NCBI RefSeq assembly: GCF_000513295.1
Contig: NC_023065.1
Location: 124,001 to 188,000, forward strand
Length of the DNA stretch: 64,000 nt
Reading direction: 5' to 3'
Source: Magnetospirillum gryphiswaldense MSR-1 v2
GTDB lineage: Bacteria > Pseudomonadota > Alphaproteobacteria > Rhodospirillales > Magnetospirillaceae
Of this stretch, positions 8,670-16,304 are shown piece after piece. The notes under the pieces were generated by a model. It ran no database searches. It was not told where the DNA came from and saw nothing but the letters and a program-made list of their open reading frames with translations. Positions within the stretch are counted from its first letter, which is position 1. Each line of letters opens with the position of its first letter. The position numbers and the translations under genes are program-made.

Positions 8670-8858
8670 AACGTTGTCTTCCTGGGCGTGCGAGACGGTC
8701 AGTTCTTCCATCACCTCATGTCCATAACGCACGACGACGCTGGAATGCGGACAGTACCCGGCGATTTCGCGGGCGAACTGGATCAGATAGAAGCTTTCAC
8801 TGGTGCTGATCTTGCCGTTGCGCTTTTGACTGGGGGCAATGGTGACGGTACGCGGCAT
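8658..8858 (-). CDS. small protein of unknown function (66 aa)
   Basis: I do not recognise this 66-residue product. It is basic at the N-terminus, has one Cys, and contains a plausible beta-alpha-beta layout without a membrane segment. The ATG at 8858 is preceded closely by GGAGAGAG, a good ribosome-binding site, and codon use is normal for the region. An A+T-rich upstream stretch with a TATATT on the minus strand at 8912-8917 could be its -10 box. It converges on the HAD gene with a 12-bp overlap. Confidence 0.6.
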   Translation of the reverse strand: MPRTVTIAPSQKRNGKISTSESFYLIQFAREIAGYCPHSSVVVRYGHEVMEELTVSHAQEDNVLLF

Positions 8859-8966
8859 CTCTCTCTCCGGCTTTGTTCGGTGAGAGAATCATACGATGGT
8901 GATGCCAACTCAATATAATGGGTATGTGAATAGCACGTAAAAGCTGACCCAGGCGGAGCCATGGTT

Positions 8967-8985
8967 CCATGCACCGGGTGCATGG
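8967..8985. repeat. perfect 9-bp inverted repeat, possible operator
   Basis: CCATGCACC, one central G, then GGTGCATGG form a perfect palindrome in the 187-bp gap between the small gene at 8858 and tRNA-His. The centre is too tight for a stable hairpin terminator and there is no T-run, so a protein-binding site is more likely. It resembles half-sites of several regulators but matches none well enough to name. The rest of this gap holds no evident gene. Confidence 0.45.
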
Positions 8986-9045
8986 CAACGGGGCGAGCAC
9001 GTCCATAGGACAGGTCAAGTCCGTGCAGAAATCTAGAAGGGGGAA

Positions 9046-9123
9046 TGGGGCGAGTGATCGGATTCGAACCGACGACATCCAGGACCACAACCTGGCGCTC
9101 TAACCGACTGAGCTACACCCGCC
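9046..9123 (-). tRNA. tRNA-His (GTG), CCA encoded
   Basis: Read on the minus strand, a full cloverleaf is present. The acceptor is GCGGGTG pairing with CACTCGC with one G-T pair. The D-arm has TAGCTCAG, the anticodon loop is TTGTGGT giving anticodon GTG, and the T-loop is TTCGAAT. The extra G at position -1 (9123) that marks tRNA-His is present opposite C73 and is genome-encoded. CCA at 9048-9046 is also encoded. A TTGACG box lies upstream at 9163-9168. Confidence 0.95.
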
Positions 9124-9139
9124 ACCGGGAAGGCCGCAT

Positions 9140-9168
9140 GTGTACCTAAAGCCGGGGTATGCCGTCAA
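9140..9168 (-). promoter_or_regulatory. candidate sigma-70 promoter for tRNA-His
   Basis: On the minus strand TTGACG (9168-9163) matches five of six -35 bases. At 17-bp spacing it is followed by GTACAC, a poor -10 box. The position, 17 to 40 bases before the tRNA, is right for its promoter. Confidence rests on the -35 only. Confidence 0.35.
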
Positions 9169-9267
9169 GGGGCGAATTTGCACTTTGTCCGTCATTCAAC
9201 TTTCACCCCGCTGCTGGGGCGTCCGGCTAAACTGTCGGCCATGCCCCGCACGCAAGGATTTCGCCCC

Positions 9268-11172
9268 ATGAGCAACGACGATATCGGTGTCAATCCCTCG
9301 ACCGAACCCAGCTTTTCGGCGCTGGTCGACATGGCCCTGTCGCGGCGTACCGTCTTGGGCGGCATCGCCGCCGCCGCCTTGGTGCGGCAGGTGGATTTCT
9401 CCACCCCCGCCCGCGCCGCCGGCATGGCCGGTCCCAGCCTGACCTTCGCCGAGGCGCCGCACAGCATCGGCGAAAGCCATCAGGTGGCGCCGGGCTATGA
9501 TGCCAGCGTGCTGATCCGCTGGGGCGACAAGGTGCTGGCCGATGCGCCCAGTTTCGATCCGTTGGGCCAGAGCGCCGCCGCCCAGGCTCGCCAATTCGGC
9601 TACAACAACGACTTCTTGGGTTATTGCCCGCTGCCGGCGGGGTCGGGGGCGTCGGATCACGGCCTGCTGGTGGTCAACCACGAATACACCGATTCCTGGC
9701 TGATGTTCCCCGGTCTGACGGAAAAGGACGGCGCCACCAAGGTGACGCGGGAACAGGCGCAGATCGAACTGGCCGCCCATGGCCTGTCGGTGATCGAGAT
9801 CCGCAAGTTGAACGGCCATTGGCGGGTGGTCGAGGATTCGGCCTATGCCCGCCGCATCACCTTGGATACCGCCATGGCGGTATCCGGTCCCGCCGCCGGC
9901 CATGACCGGTTGAAGACCAAGGATGACCCGTCTGGGCGCTTGGTGCTGGGGACGTTGAACAATTGCGCCGGCGGCCTGACCCCTTGGGGCACCATCCTGA
10001 CGGCGGAAGAGAATTTCCATCAGTATTTCGCAGGCGTGCCGCAAGGGCCGGAGGCGGCGGCACACAAGCGCTTGGGGCTTGTCGGCAAGCCGGAATATTC
10101 CTGGGGACAGTATTTCGACCGCTTCGACGTGACGCGCGAGCCGAACGAACCCAACCGTTTCGGCTGGCTGGTGGAAGTGGACCCCTATGACCCCAAGGCG
10201 CAGCCGGTCAAGCGCACCGCGCTCGGTCGTTTCAAGCACGAGGCTGCCAATGTGGTGGTCAATGCCAATGGCCGGGTCAGCGTCTATTCCGGCGACGACG
10301 AACGGTTCGAATACCTCTACCGTTTCGTGTCGCGCGATCGGGTCGATCTGCTCAATCGCGCCAACAACCGCCGCCTGCTCGATGACGGCATCCTCTATGT
10401 GGCCAAGTTCCACGCCGACGGGCGGCTGACCTGGCTGCCCTTGATTTTCGGCAATGGCCCGCTCAACCCTGGCAACGGCTTCCACTCCCAGGCCGACGTG
10501 GTGATCGAGGCGCGCCGTGCCGCCGATCTGATGGGCGCCACCCCCATGGACCGGCCCGAGGACGTCGAGACCAACCCGGTCACCGGCAAGGTCTATATGA
10601 TGTGTACCAACAACACCAACCGTAAGGCCGAACAGACCGATGCCGCCAATCCGCGCGCCAACAACGTTCACGGTCACGTGATCGAGATGGTGCCGGCCAT
10701 GGTCGACGGTCAGCCCGACCATACCGCCTTGGACTACACGTGGTCGGTGTTCCTGTTGGCCGGTCCCAAGGGTCAGGGGCGCTATCACCCGGAAACCTCG
10801 GAATCCGGCTGGATGTCGGCACCCGACAATTTGGCTTTCGATCCGGCGGGACGGTTGTGGATTTCCACCGACCAGGGCTCGGCCCAGGCGACCAACAACA
10901 TTCCCGATGGCATGTATGCCATGGAAACCGAAGGGCCGTTCCGCGCCCTGTCCAAGTTCTTCTACGCCTGTCCGCGTGGGGCGGAAATGTGCGGCCCCAT
11001 GTTCACGCCCGACGGCAAGACGCTGTTCGTCGCCGTTCAGCATCCGGGCGAGAACAAAGGCTCGACCTTCGACGCGCCGTCCACCCGCTTTCCCGATTTT
11101 CAGCCGGGCATGCCGCCGCGTCCGTCGGTGGTCGCCATCACCAAAAAGGATGGCGGGGTGATCGGGTCATAG
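9268..11172 (+). CDS. PhoX-type (DUF839) Tat-exported phosphatase family protein
   Basis: The protein has 634 residues from the ATG at 9268, which has AAGGA nine bases upstream. In-frame TTG 9178 and ATG 9241 are less likely. SRRTVLG at residues 25-31 followed by an Ala-rich hydrophobic stretch is a twin-arginine signal. The long pre-RR segment is usual for PhoX. Family landmarks are NNCAGGLTPWGT at about 231, EEN just after, KHEAANVVV, and SGDDERFEYLYRF. PhoX enzymes are periplasmic calcium/iron phosphomonoesterases made on phosphate starvation. I see no Pho-box upstream, and many DUF839 proteins have no tested activity, so the activity is inferred from family. Confidence 0.88.
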   Translation: MSNDDIGVNPSTEPSFSALVDMALSRRTVLGGIAAAALVRQVDFSTPARAAGMAGPSLTFAEAPHSIGESHQVAPGYDASVLIRWGDKVLADAPSFDPLGQSAAAQARQFGYNNDFLGYCPLPAGSGASDHGLLVVNHEYTDSWLMFPGLTEKDGATKVTREQAQIELAAHGLSVIEIRKLNGHWRVVEDSAYARRITLDTAMAVSGPAAGHDRLKTKDDPSGRLVLGTLNNCAGGLTPWGTILTAEENFHQYFAGVPQGPEAAAHKRLGLVGKPEYSWGQYFDRFDVTREPNEPNRFGWLVEVDPYDPKAQPVKRTALGRFKHEAANVVVNANGRVSVYSGDDERFEYLYRFVSRDRVDLLNRANNRRLLDDGILYVAKFHADGRLTWLPLIFGNGPLNPGNGFHSQADVVIEARRAADLMGATPMDRPEDVETNPVTGKVYMMCTNNTNRKAEQTDAANPRANNVHGHVIEMVPAMVDGQPDHTALDYTWSVFLLAGPKGQGRYHPETSESGWMSAPDNLAFDPAGRLWISTDQGSAQATNNIPDGMYAMETEGPFRALSKFFYACPRGAEMCGPMFTPDGKTLFVAVQHPGENKGSTFDAPSTRFPDFQPGMPPRPSVVAITKKDGGVIGS

Positions 11173-11220
11173 GCATGATGGTCGGGGGGCGTAGGGTGCG
11201 GGCATAGTCGGAGAGTTTCA

Positions 11221-12012
11221 TTGACCCTGGAAGTCCTACATGTGCCGCCGACCGGTGCCGCCGCCGGGCCGCCCTTGCTGTTCATCCATGGCTCGTATTG
11301 TGCCGCTTGGATATGGGAAACCCATTTTCTGCCGTTTTTCGCCAGCCTCGGCTTTGACTGCCATGCGCTGTCCTTGCGCGGCCATGGCGGCTCGGATGGG
11401 ACGGTGGAATGGGCGTCGTTGGCCGATTATGTCGCCGATGTCGCCCAGGTGGCGGCATCGCTGGATCGTCCGCCGGTGCTGATCGGCCATTCCATGGGCG
11501 GTCTGGTCGCCCAGCACGTGGTCGCCGATGGCCATCCGGCCTGCGGCATGGCGCTGTTGGCCTCGACGCCGCCATCGGGCCTGGGGGCCTCCAGCCTGCA
11601 CATGATGGCCCATGCCCCCGACGTGCTGTTTCAACTGGGGCTGCTGCAAAGTCTGGGGCCGCACATGGTGTCGCCCAACGTCATGCATCGGGCGTTGTTT
11701 TCCGATCACACCGACCCCAATCACGTGGTGTGGATGATGAACCATCTGCAAAAGGAATCCACCCGCATCACCGCTGAATTGCTGCTGCCCGCCCGCCCGT
11801 GGCCGCCGGGCGGCGCGCCCGTGCCGGTGCTGGTGGTGGGCGGCGATGCCGACAAATTCCTGCCGGTATCGGCTTTCAATGAAACCGCCAAGCATTGGCA
11901 GGGCGAATTGCACGTTTTGGCCGGGGCGCCGCACGGGCTGATGGCCGACAGCCATTATTGGCGGCCGACGGCGGATTTGCTGCTGGATTGGCTCAGGCGA
12001 AATACCGTCTGA
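11221..12012 (+). CDS. alpha/beta hydrolase
   Basis: This 263-residue protein has a clear alpha/beta-hydrolase fold. FIHGSYCAAW carries the oxyanion loop, LRGHGGSDG follows the strand, and GHSMGGL around residues 88-94 is the nucleophile elbow with its Ser. VVGGDADKFLP gives the late acid, and GAPHGLM gives the catalytic His near 237. The start is TTG at 11221, supported by GGAGAG about five bases upstream. No ATG or GTG fits better. It follows the PhoX-like gene by 48 bp. The last 20 bp overlap the convergent aminotransferase gene. An esterase or lipase role is likely; the substrate is unknown. Confidence 0.87.
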   Translation: MTLEVLHVPPTGAAAGPPLLFIHGSYCAAWIWETHFLPFFASLGFDCHALSLRGHGGSDGTVEWASLADYVADVAQVAASLDRPPVLIGHSMGGLVAQHVVADGHPACGMALLASTPPSGLGASSLHMMAHAPDVLFQLGLLQSLGPHMVSPNVMHRALFSDHTDPNHVVWMMNHLQKESTRITAELLLPARPWPPGGAPVPVLVVGGDADKFLPVSAFNETAKHWQGELHVLAGAPHGLMADSHYWRPTADLLLDWLRRNTV

Positions 12013-13147
12013 GCCGGCCCAGCGCCTCGTCGATGGCCTGATCGGTCTTGGCGAAGCAGAAGCGGGCATAATGTTTGGGGGCGTCGGTCTCGAAGAAGGC
12101 GCTGACGGGGATGGCGGTGACCCCGGCCCGCTCGGTGATGTGGGTGCAGAAATCGCGGTCGTCACCCTTGAAGCCCAAGGGGCGGAAATCCGCCGACAGA
12201 AAATAAGAGCCGTGGCAGGGCAGGGGGGCAAGGCCGATCTCGGCCAGACCTTGCGCCAGCCGGTCGCGCCGCGCCGCCAAGGTGGCCGGCAAATTGGCCA
12301 TATAGGCGCCGGCATGCTCCAACCCCCAGGCCACCGCCGCTTGCAGGGCCGGTGCGGTGGTGAAGGTCAGGAATTGGTGGGCCTTGGCGATGGGGGCCAG
12401 CAGGGTTGGGGCGGCCACCACCCAGCCCACCTTCCAGCCGGTCAGGGAGAAGATCTTGCCCGCCGAGCCCACCTTGGCGCAGCGCCCGCGCATACCCGGC
12501 AGGCTCATCAGCGGGATATGGGGGCGGTCATCATAGGTCAGGTGTTCATAGACCTCGTCGCAGACGGCATAGGCGTCGTGGTGTTCCAGCAATTGGGCGA
12601 TGAAGGCCAGTTCGTCGGCGTCGAACACCTTGCCGCACGGATTGGCCGGGCTGTTCAGCATCAGCACCTTGGTCTTGGGGCCGAAGGCATCGGCCAGGGC
12701 TTGGCGCGGCAGCGACCAATCCGGCGCCTGCAGGCGGACGATGCGCGGCACGCCGCCGGCCCGGCGGATGATCGGCAGATAGGAATCGTAAAGCGGCTCG
12801 ATCACCACCACCTCGTCGCCGGGCTCGATCAGGCCGAACAGACAGGCGGCCAACGCCTCGGTGGCGCCCGAGGTCACCATCACCTCGGTTTCGTCCACCC
12901 CGGTGGCCCAAAAGCGGTTTTCATGCGCCGCCACCGCCTGACGCAGCGGGACGATACCCATCATCGACGGATATTGATGCGGCCCGTCGATCACCGCCTG
13001 GGCCAGGCGCTCGATCACCGGCGGCGGCTCCAGCCCCTCGGGAAAACCTTGCCCCAGATTGATGGCGCCATGGTGCTGCGCCAGGCGCGACATGGTTTCA
13101 AAGATGGTGGTGCCGCAGGCGGAGAAGACCGAATTGGCGCTGGGCAT
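11993..13147 (-). CDS. class I/II pyridoxal-phosphate aminotransferase
   Basis: The protein has 384 residues of fold-type I. INLGQGFPE (29-37), SGATEAL (93-99), NSPANPCGKV (165-174), CDEVYEHL (196-203) and GSAGKIFSLTGWKVGW with PLP-binding K231 are all present. The NLGQGFP start and SLTGWKVGW tail place it with kynurenine/glutamine transaminase-like and methionine aminotransferase (YbdL-like) enzymes rather than aspartate aminotransferases. It would move the amino group of an aromatic or sulfur amino acid to a 2-oxoacid. It is divergent from glnB across about 220 bp and converges, with a 20-bp overlap, on the hydrolase gene. Confidence 0.9.
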   Translation of the reverse strand: MPSANSVFSACGTTIFETMSRLAQHHGAINLGQGFPEGLEPPPVIERLAQAVIDGPHQYPSMMGIVPLRQAVAAHENRFWATGVDETEVMVTSGATEALAACLFGLIEPGDEVVVIEPLYDSYLPIIRRAGGVPRIVRLQAPDWSLPRQALADAFGPKTKVLMLNSPANPCGKVFDADELAFIAQLLEHHDAYAVCDEVYEHLTYDDRPHIPLMSLPGMRGRCAKVGSAGKIFSLTGWKVGWVVAAPTLLAPIAKAHQFLTFTTAPALQAAVAWGLEHAGAYMANLPATLAARRDRLAQGLAEIGLAPLPCHGSYFLSADFRPLGFKGDDRDFCTHITERAGVTAIPVSAFFETDAPKHYARFCFAKTDQAIDEALGRLRRYFA

Positions 13148-13218
13148 GGCGGGAACCTTGGCTGTTGCACGGGCGGCGGTACTTTAACATCAAGCGTGCG
13201 CGGGTCGATGCCTAATAA

Positions 13219-13707
<489 letters not shown>

Positions 13708-13779
13708 TGCTTTCCGCTTCTCGGCAAGCCTTTGACTTATAAATTTTCGCGTTTTCCACAATAAACAGGAATTGTGACC

Positions 13780-15192
13780 ATGGCCGACAACGTCAAGAAG
13801 GTCCTTGAAATGATCAAGGAAAACGACGTGAAGTACGTCGATTTCCGTTTCACCGATCCGCGCGGCAAGTGGCAGCACACTGCCCAGCACGTCTCCACCG
13901 TGGACGAAGACATGCTGACCGAAGGTCTGATGTTCGACGGCTCCTCCATCGCTGGTTGGAAGGCGATTGATCAGTCCGACATGGTGCTGATGCCCGACAG
14001 CTCGACCGCCGTCATGGACCCCTTCGCCGCCCAGTCGCAGATGATCATCTTCTGTGACATCATCGAGCCGGCCACCGGCCAGCTGTATGACCGCGATCCC
14101 CGCGCCATCGCCAAGCGCGCCGAGCGCTATGTGGTCGAATCGGGCGCCGGCGACACCGCCTTCTTCGGCCCGGAAGCCGAATTCTTCGTGTTCGACGACG
14201 TAAAGTTCAAGACCGGCATGAATGTCGGCTATTACGAACTGTCGTCGGAAGACGGCGCCGAAGCCTCGGGCAAGGAATTCCAGGAAGGTAACCTGGGCCA
14301 CCGTCCGGGCGTCAAGGGCGGCTACTTCCCGGTTCCGCCGGTGGACGCTTCGGTCGACATGCGCGCCGAAATGCTCACCATCATGGGTGAAATGGGTCTG
14401 CCCATCGAAAAGCATCACCACGAAGTTGCGTCGTCGCAGCACGAGTTGGGCTGCAAGTTCGGCACCATGGTTCAGGCCGCCGACTGGATGCAGATCTACA
14501 AGTACGTGGTCCACAACGTCGCCGCGTCCTATGGCAAGTCGGCCACCTTCATGCCGAAGCCGATCTATGGCGATAACGGCTCGGGCATGCACGTGCACCA
14601 GTCCATCTGGAAGGACGGCAAGCCGCTGTTCGCCGGTTCGGGCTATGCCGACCTGTCGGACACCGCGCTCTACTACATCGGCGGCATCATCAAGCATGCC
14701 AAGGCGCTGAACGCCTTCACCAACCCGCTGACCAACTCGTACAAGCGCCTGATCCCCGGCTTCGAAGCCCCGGTGCTGCTGGCCTACTCGGCCCGCAACC
14801 GTTCGGCCTCGTGCCGTATTCCGTACGCGACCAGCCCGAAGGCCAAGCGCGTCGAAATCCGCTTCCCCGATCCGGGCGCGAACCCGTATCTGGCCTTCTC
14901 CGCCATGCTGATGGCCGGCCTGGACGGTATCGCCAACAAGATCCATCCCGGCGAAGCCATGGACAAGAACCTGTACGACCTTCCCCCGGAAGAGCTCAAG
15001 CAGGTCCCGACCGTGTGCGGCTCGTTGCGTGAAGCCCTGGACAACCTGCGGGCCGACAACGACTTCCTGTGCAAGGGCGACGTGTTCTCGAAGGAATTCA
15101 TCGAGGCCTACATCGACCTCAAGTTCGAGGAAGTCTACAAGTTCGAACACACCCCGCACCCGGTGGAATTCTCCATGTACTACTCGGTCTGA
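13780..15192 (+). CDS. glnA: glutamine synthetase type I
   Basis: The protein has 470 residues from ATG 13780. AGGA lies nine bases upstream, whereas the in-frame GTG at 13774 would be too close to it. The GS type I-beta layout is complete: FDGSSIAGW near residues 50-58, PEAEFFVFD metal-binding segment, the [14 protein letters not shown] region, the ATP-binding [18 protein letters not shown] segment, and Y399 in [10 protein letters not shown], equivalent to the adenylylation site Tyr397. It makes glutamine from glutamate and ammonia as a dodecamer in the cytoplasm. It lies behind glnB and ends in a strong terminator at 15224. A TTGACT at 13731-13736 could start an extra transcript, but no good -10 box is apparent. 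Confidence 0.98.
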   Translation: MADNVKKVLEMIKENDVKYVDFRFTDPRGKWQHTAQHVSTVDEDMLTEGLMFDGSSIAGWKAIDQSDMVLMPDSSTAVMDPFAAQSQMIIFCDIIEPATGQLYDRDPRAIAKRAERYVVESGAGDTAFFGPEAEFFVFDDVKFKTGMNVGYYELSSEDGAEASGKEFQEGNLGHRPGVKGGYFPVPPVDASVDMRAEMLTIMGEMGLPIEKHHHEVASSQHELGCKFGTMVQAADWMQIYKYVVHNVAASYGKSATFMPKPIYGDNGSGMHVHQSIWKDGKPLFAGSGYADLSDTALYYIGGIIKHAKALNAFTNPLTNSYKRLIPGFEAPVLLAYSARNRSASCRIPYATSPKAKRVEIRFPDPGANPYLAFSAMLMAGLDGIANKIHPGEAMDKNLYDLPPEELKQVPTVCGSLREALDNLRADNDFLCKGDVFSKEFIEAYIDLKFEEVYKFEHTPHPVEFSMYYSV

Positions 15193-15223
15193 TCCGGGTA
15201 GACGGGTTAAAGGTTACGAACAG

Positions 15224-15253
15224 CCCCGCCGGTGCGAACCGGCGGGGTTTTTC
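15224..15253 (+). terminator. rho-independent terminator of glnBA
   Basis: CCCCGCCGGT pairs perfectly with ACCGGCGGGG around a GCGA loop, followed by TTTTTTCTTTG. It begins 31 bases after the glnA stop and isolates glnBA from the riboswitch-controlled gene. Confidence 0.92.
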
Positions 15254-15289
15254 TTTGCTTGCGGTCGCAGCGTCCGGCGGCTATTTTGC

Positions 15290-15415
15290 CCTTCTCCTTT
15301 GGGGAGTAGCCGCTCTCGCCTAGCAGAGAGGGGCGCGTCAACAGACTTGGCCTTTTGGGGCCGTGGCGCGTCCGGCCATCGGGTTTGGCAAGACCATGGG
15401 TTGCGGGTTCCGTCC
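15290..15415 (+). promoter_or_regulatory. yybP-ykoY manganese riboswitch
   Basis: The conserved core elements of this class are visible: GGGGAGTAGC at 15301-15310 preceded by CTCCTTT, then CGCGTCAACA about 25 bases on, and the distal loop TTTGGCAAGACC at 15385-15394. Two hairpins brought together by these loops bind Mn2+ in the class. It stands between the glnA terminator and a UPF0016/GDT1 gene, a known target of this riboswitch. The exact outer helix boundaries are estimated. A covariance-model search would settle it. Confidence 0.8.
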
Positions 15416-15458
15416 GGCCGGGCGGGGACCTTTGCAGCCTCGTGCGTCTTGCCCGGCC
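15416..15458 (+). promoter_or_regulatory. inverted repeat, candidate riboswitch expression platform
   Basis: GGCCGGGC (15416-15423) and GCCCGGCC (15451-15458) are perfect complements between the aptamer and the GTG start at 15472. There is no T-run, so control of translation or of Rho access is more likely than intrinsic termination. The right arm ends 13 bases before the start codon, where the ribosome would bind. Confidence 0.45.
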
Positions 15459-15471
15459 TTGGATTGTTCCC

Positions 15472-16050
15472 GTGGAAGCCTTTCTCGTTTCGACCGGTAT
15501 CGTCGCCATCGCTGAAATCGGCGACAAGACCCAATTGCTGGCCCTGCTGCTGGCCGCCAAGTTCCGCCGCCCCGTGCCCATCATTCTGGGTATTTTCGTC
15601 GCCACCATCGCCAACCATGCGGGGGCGGCGGCCCTTGGCGCGGCCATCTCCGCCCTGATCGGCCCCGATACCATGCGCTGGCTGCTGGCGGCGGGCTTTG
15701 CCGCCATGGGTATCTGGGTCTTGGTGCCCGACAAGGTCGACGACGACGAGGCGCCGAAAGCGCCGCGTTTCGGCGTTTTCGGTGCCACTGTCATCGCCTT
15801 CTTCTTGTTGGAGATGGGGGACAAGACCCAGATCGCCACCATCGCCCTGGCGGCGCGTTACAGCGAATGGTGGGTGGTGACCATGGGTACCACCTTGGGG
15901 ATGATGATCGCCAATGTGCCTGCCGTGCTGATCGGCCAGGCCGCCGCCACCACCTTGCCGCTGCCGGTGGTGCGGGTGGTGGCCGCCCTGGCCTTTTTCG
16001 TTCTGGCGGTTCTGTTGGCCCTGGATTCGTTCCCGCAGCTTGTGGGCTGA
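15472..16050 (+). CDS. UPF0016/GDT1 family manganese (Ca2+/Mn2+) exporter
   Basis: The protein has 192 residues from a GTG at 15472. The open frame reaches back to 15355, but that part overlaps the riboswitch. The two family signatures are EIGDKTQLLALLLAAKF near residues 14-30 and EMGDKTQIATIALAARY in the second half, each on a membrane helix. About six membrane segments form two inverted halves joined by a short acidic loop (DKVDDDEAPK). Bacterial members export Mn2+, and eukaryotic homologues (TMEM165/Gdt1) move Ca2+/Mn2+ for protons. Control by a yybP-ykoY aptamer fits induction by excess manganese. The ribosome-binding site is weak, as expected if it is regulated by RNA structure. Confidence 0.9.
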   Translation: MEAFLVSTGIVAIAEIGDKTQLLALLLAAKFRRPVPIILGIFVATIANHAGAAALGAAISALIGPDTMRWLLAAGFAAMGIWVLVPDKVDDDEAPKAPRFGVFGATVIAFFLLEMGDKTQIATIALAARYSEWWVVTMGTTLGMMIANVPAVLIGQAAATTLPLPVVRVVAALAFFVLAVLLALDSFPQLVG

Positions 16051-16080
16051 TTTTTCAGTCCAAAGAGGGCAAGAAACCGT

Positions 16081-16109
16081 TTGCAGGGGGCGGGGGATGG
16101 CGCTATAAG
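16081..16109 (+). promoter_or_regulatory. sigma-70 promoter of tRNA-Pro
   Basis: TTGCAG (16081-16086) and TATAAG (16104-16109) are separated by exactly 17 bases. The -10 box ends 18 bases before the mature tRNA, consistent with a short 5' leader removed by RNase P. Confidence 0.65.
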
Positions 16110-16127
16110 AACGGCCTCGCAGGCGAC

Positions 16128-16204
16128 CGGAGTGTAGCTCAGCCTGGTAGAGCACTGTCTTCGGGAGGCAGGGGCCGGAGGTTCGAATCCTCTCACTCCG
16201 ACCA
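16128..16204 (+). tRNA. tRNA-Pro (CGG), CCA encoded
   Basis: The 77-base cloverleaf is complete. The acceptor is CGGAGTG with CACTCCG, the D-arm has TAGCTCAG, the anticodon stem is CTGTC/GGCAG around loop TTCGGGA giving CGG, and the T-arm is GGAGG TTCGAAT CCTCT. The first base pair C1-G72 is the identity mark of bacterial tRNA-Pro. CCA is encoded at 16202-16204. Confidence 0.96.
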
Positions 16205-16210
16205 ATAAAA

Positions 16211-16242
16211 CCCCAGTTGGACTTGTCCGGCTGGGGTTTTTC
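16211..16242 (+). terminator. rho-independent terminator after tRNA-Pro
   Basis: CCCCAGTTGGA pairs with TCCGGCTGGGG over 11 bp (two G-T pairs) around a CTTG loop, then TTTTTCTTTG follows. It starts six bases after the tRNA and ends about 60 bases before ppc. Confidence 0.92.
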
Positions 16243-16304
16243 TTTGTTTGGCGCCCGCGCCCCCGGCGGCTACAGTGAATGGCGTTACCTGACGGGGAAA
16301 TGCC

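Noticed and set aside
15355-15471. N-terminal extension of the GDT1 gene
   Set aside because: It overlaps the riboswitch, and the hydrophobic GDT1 N-terminus starts at the GTG at 15472.
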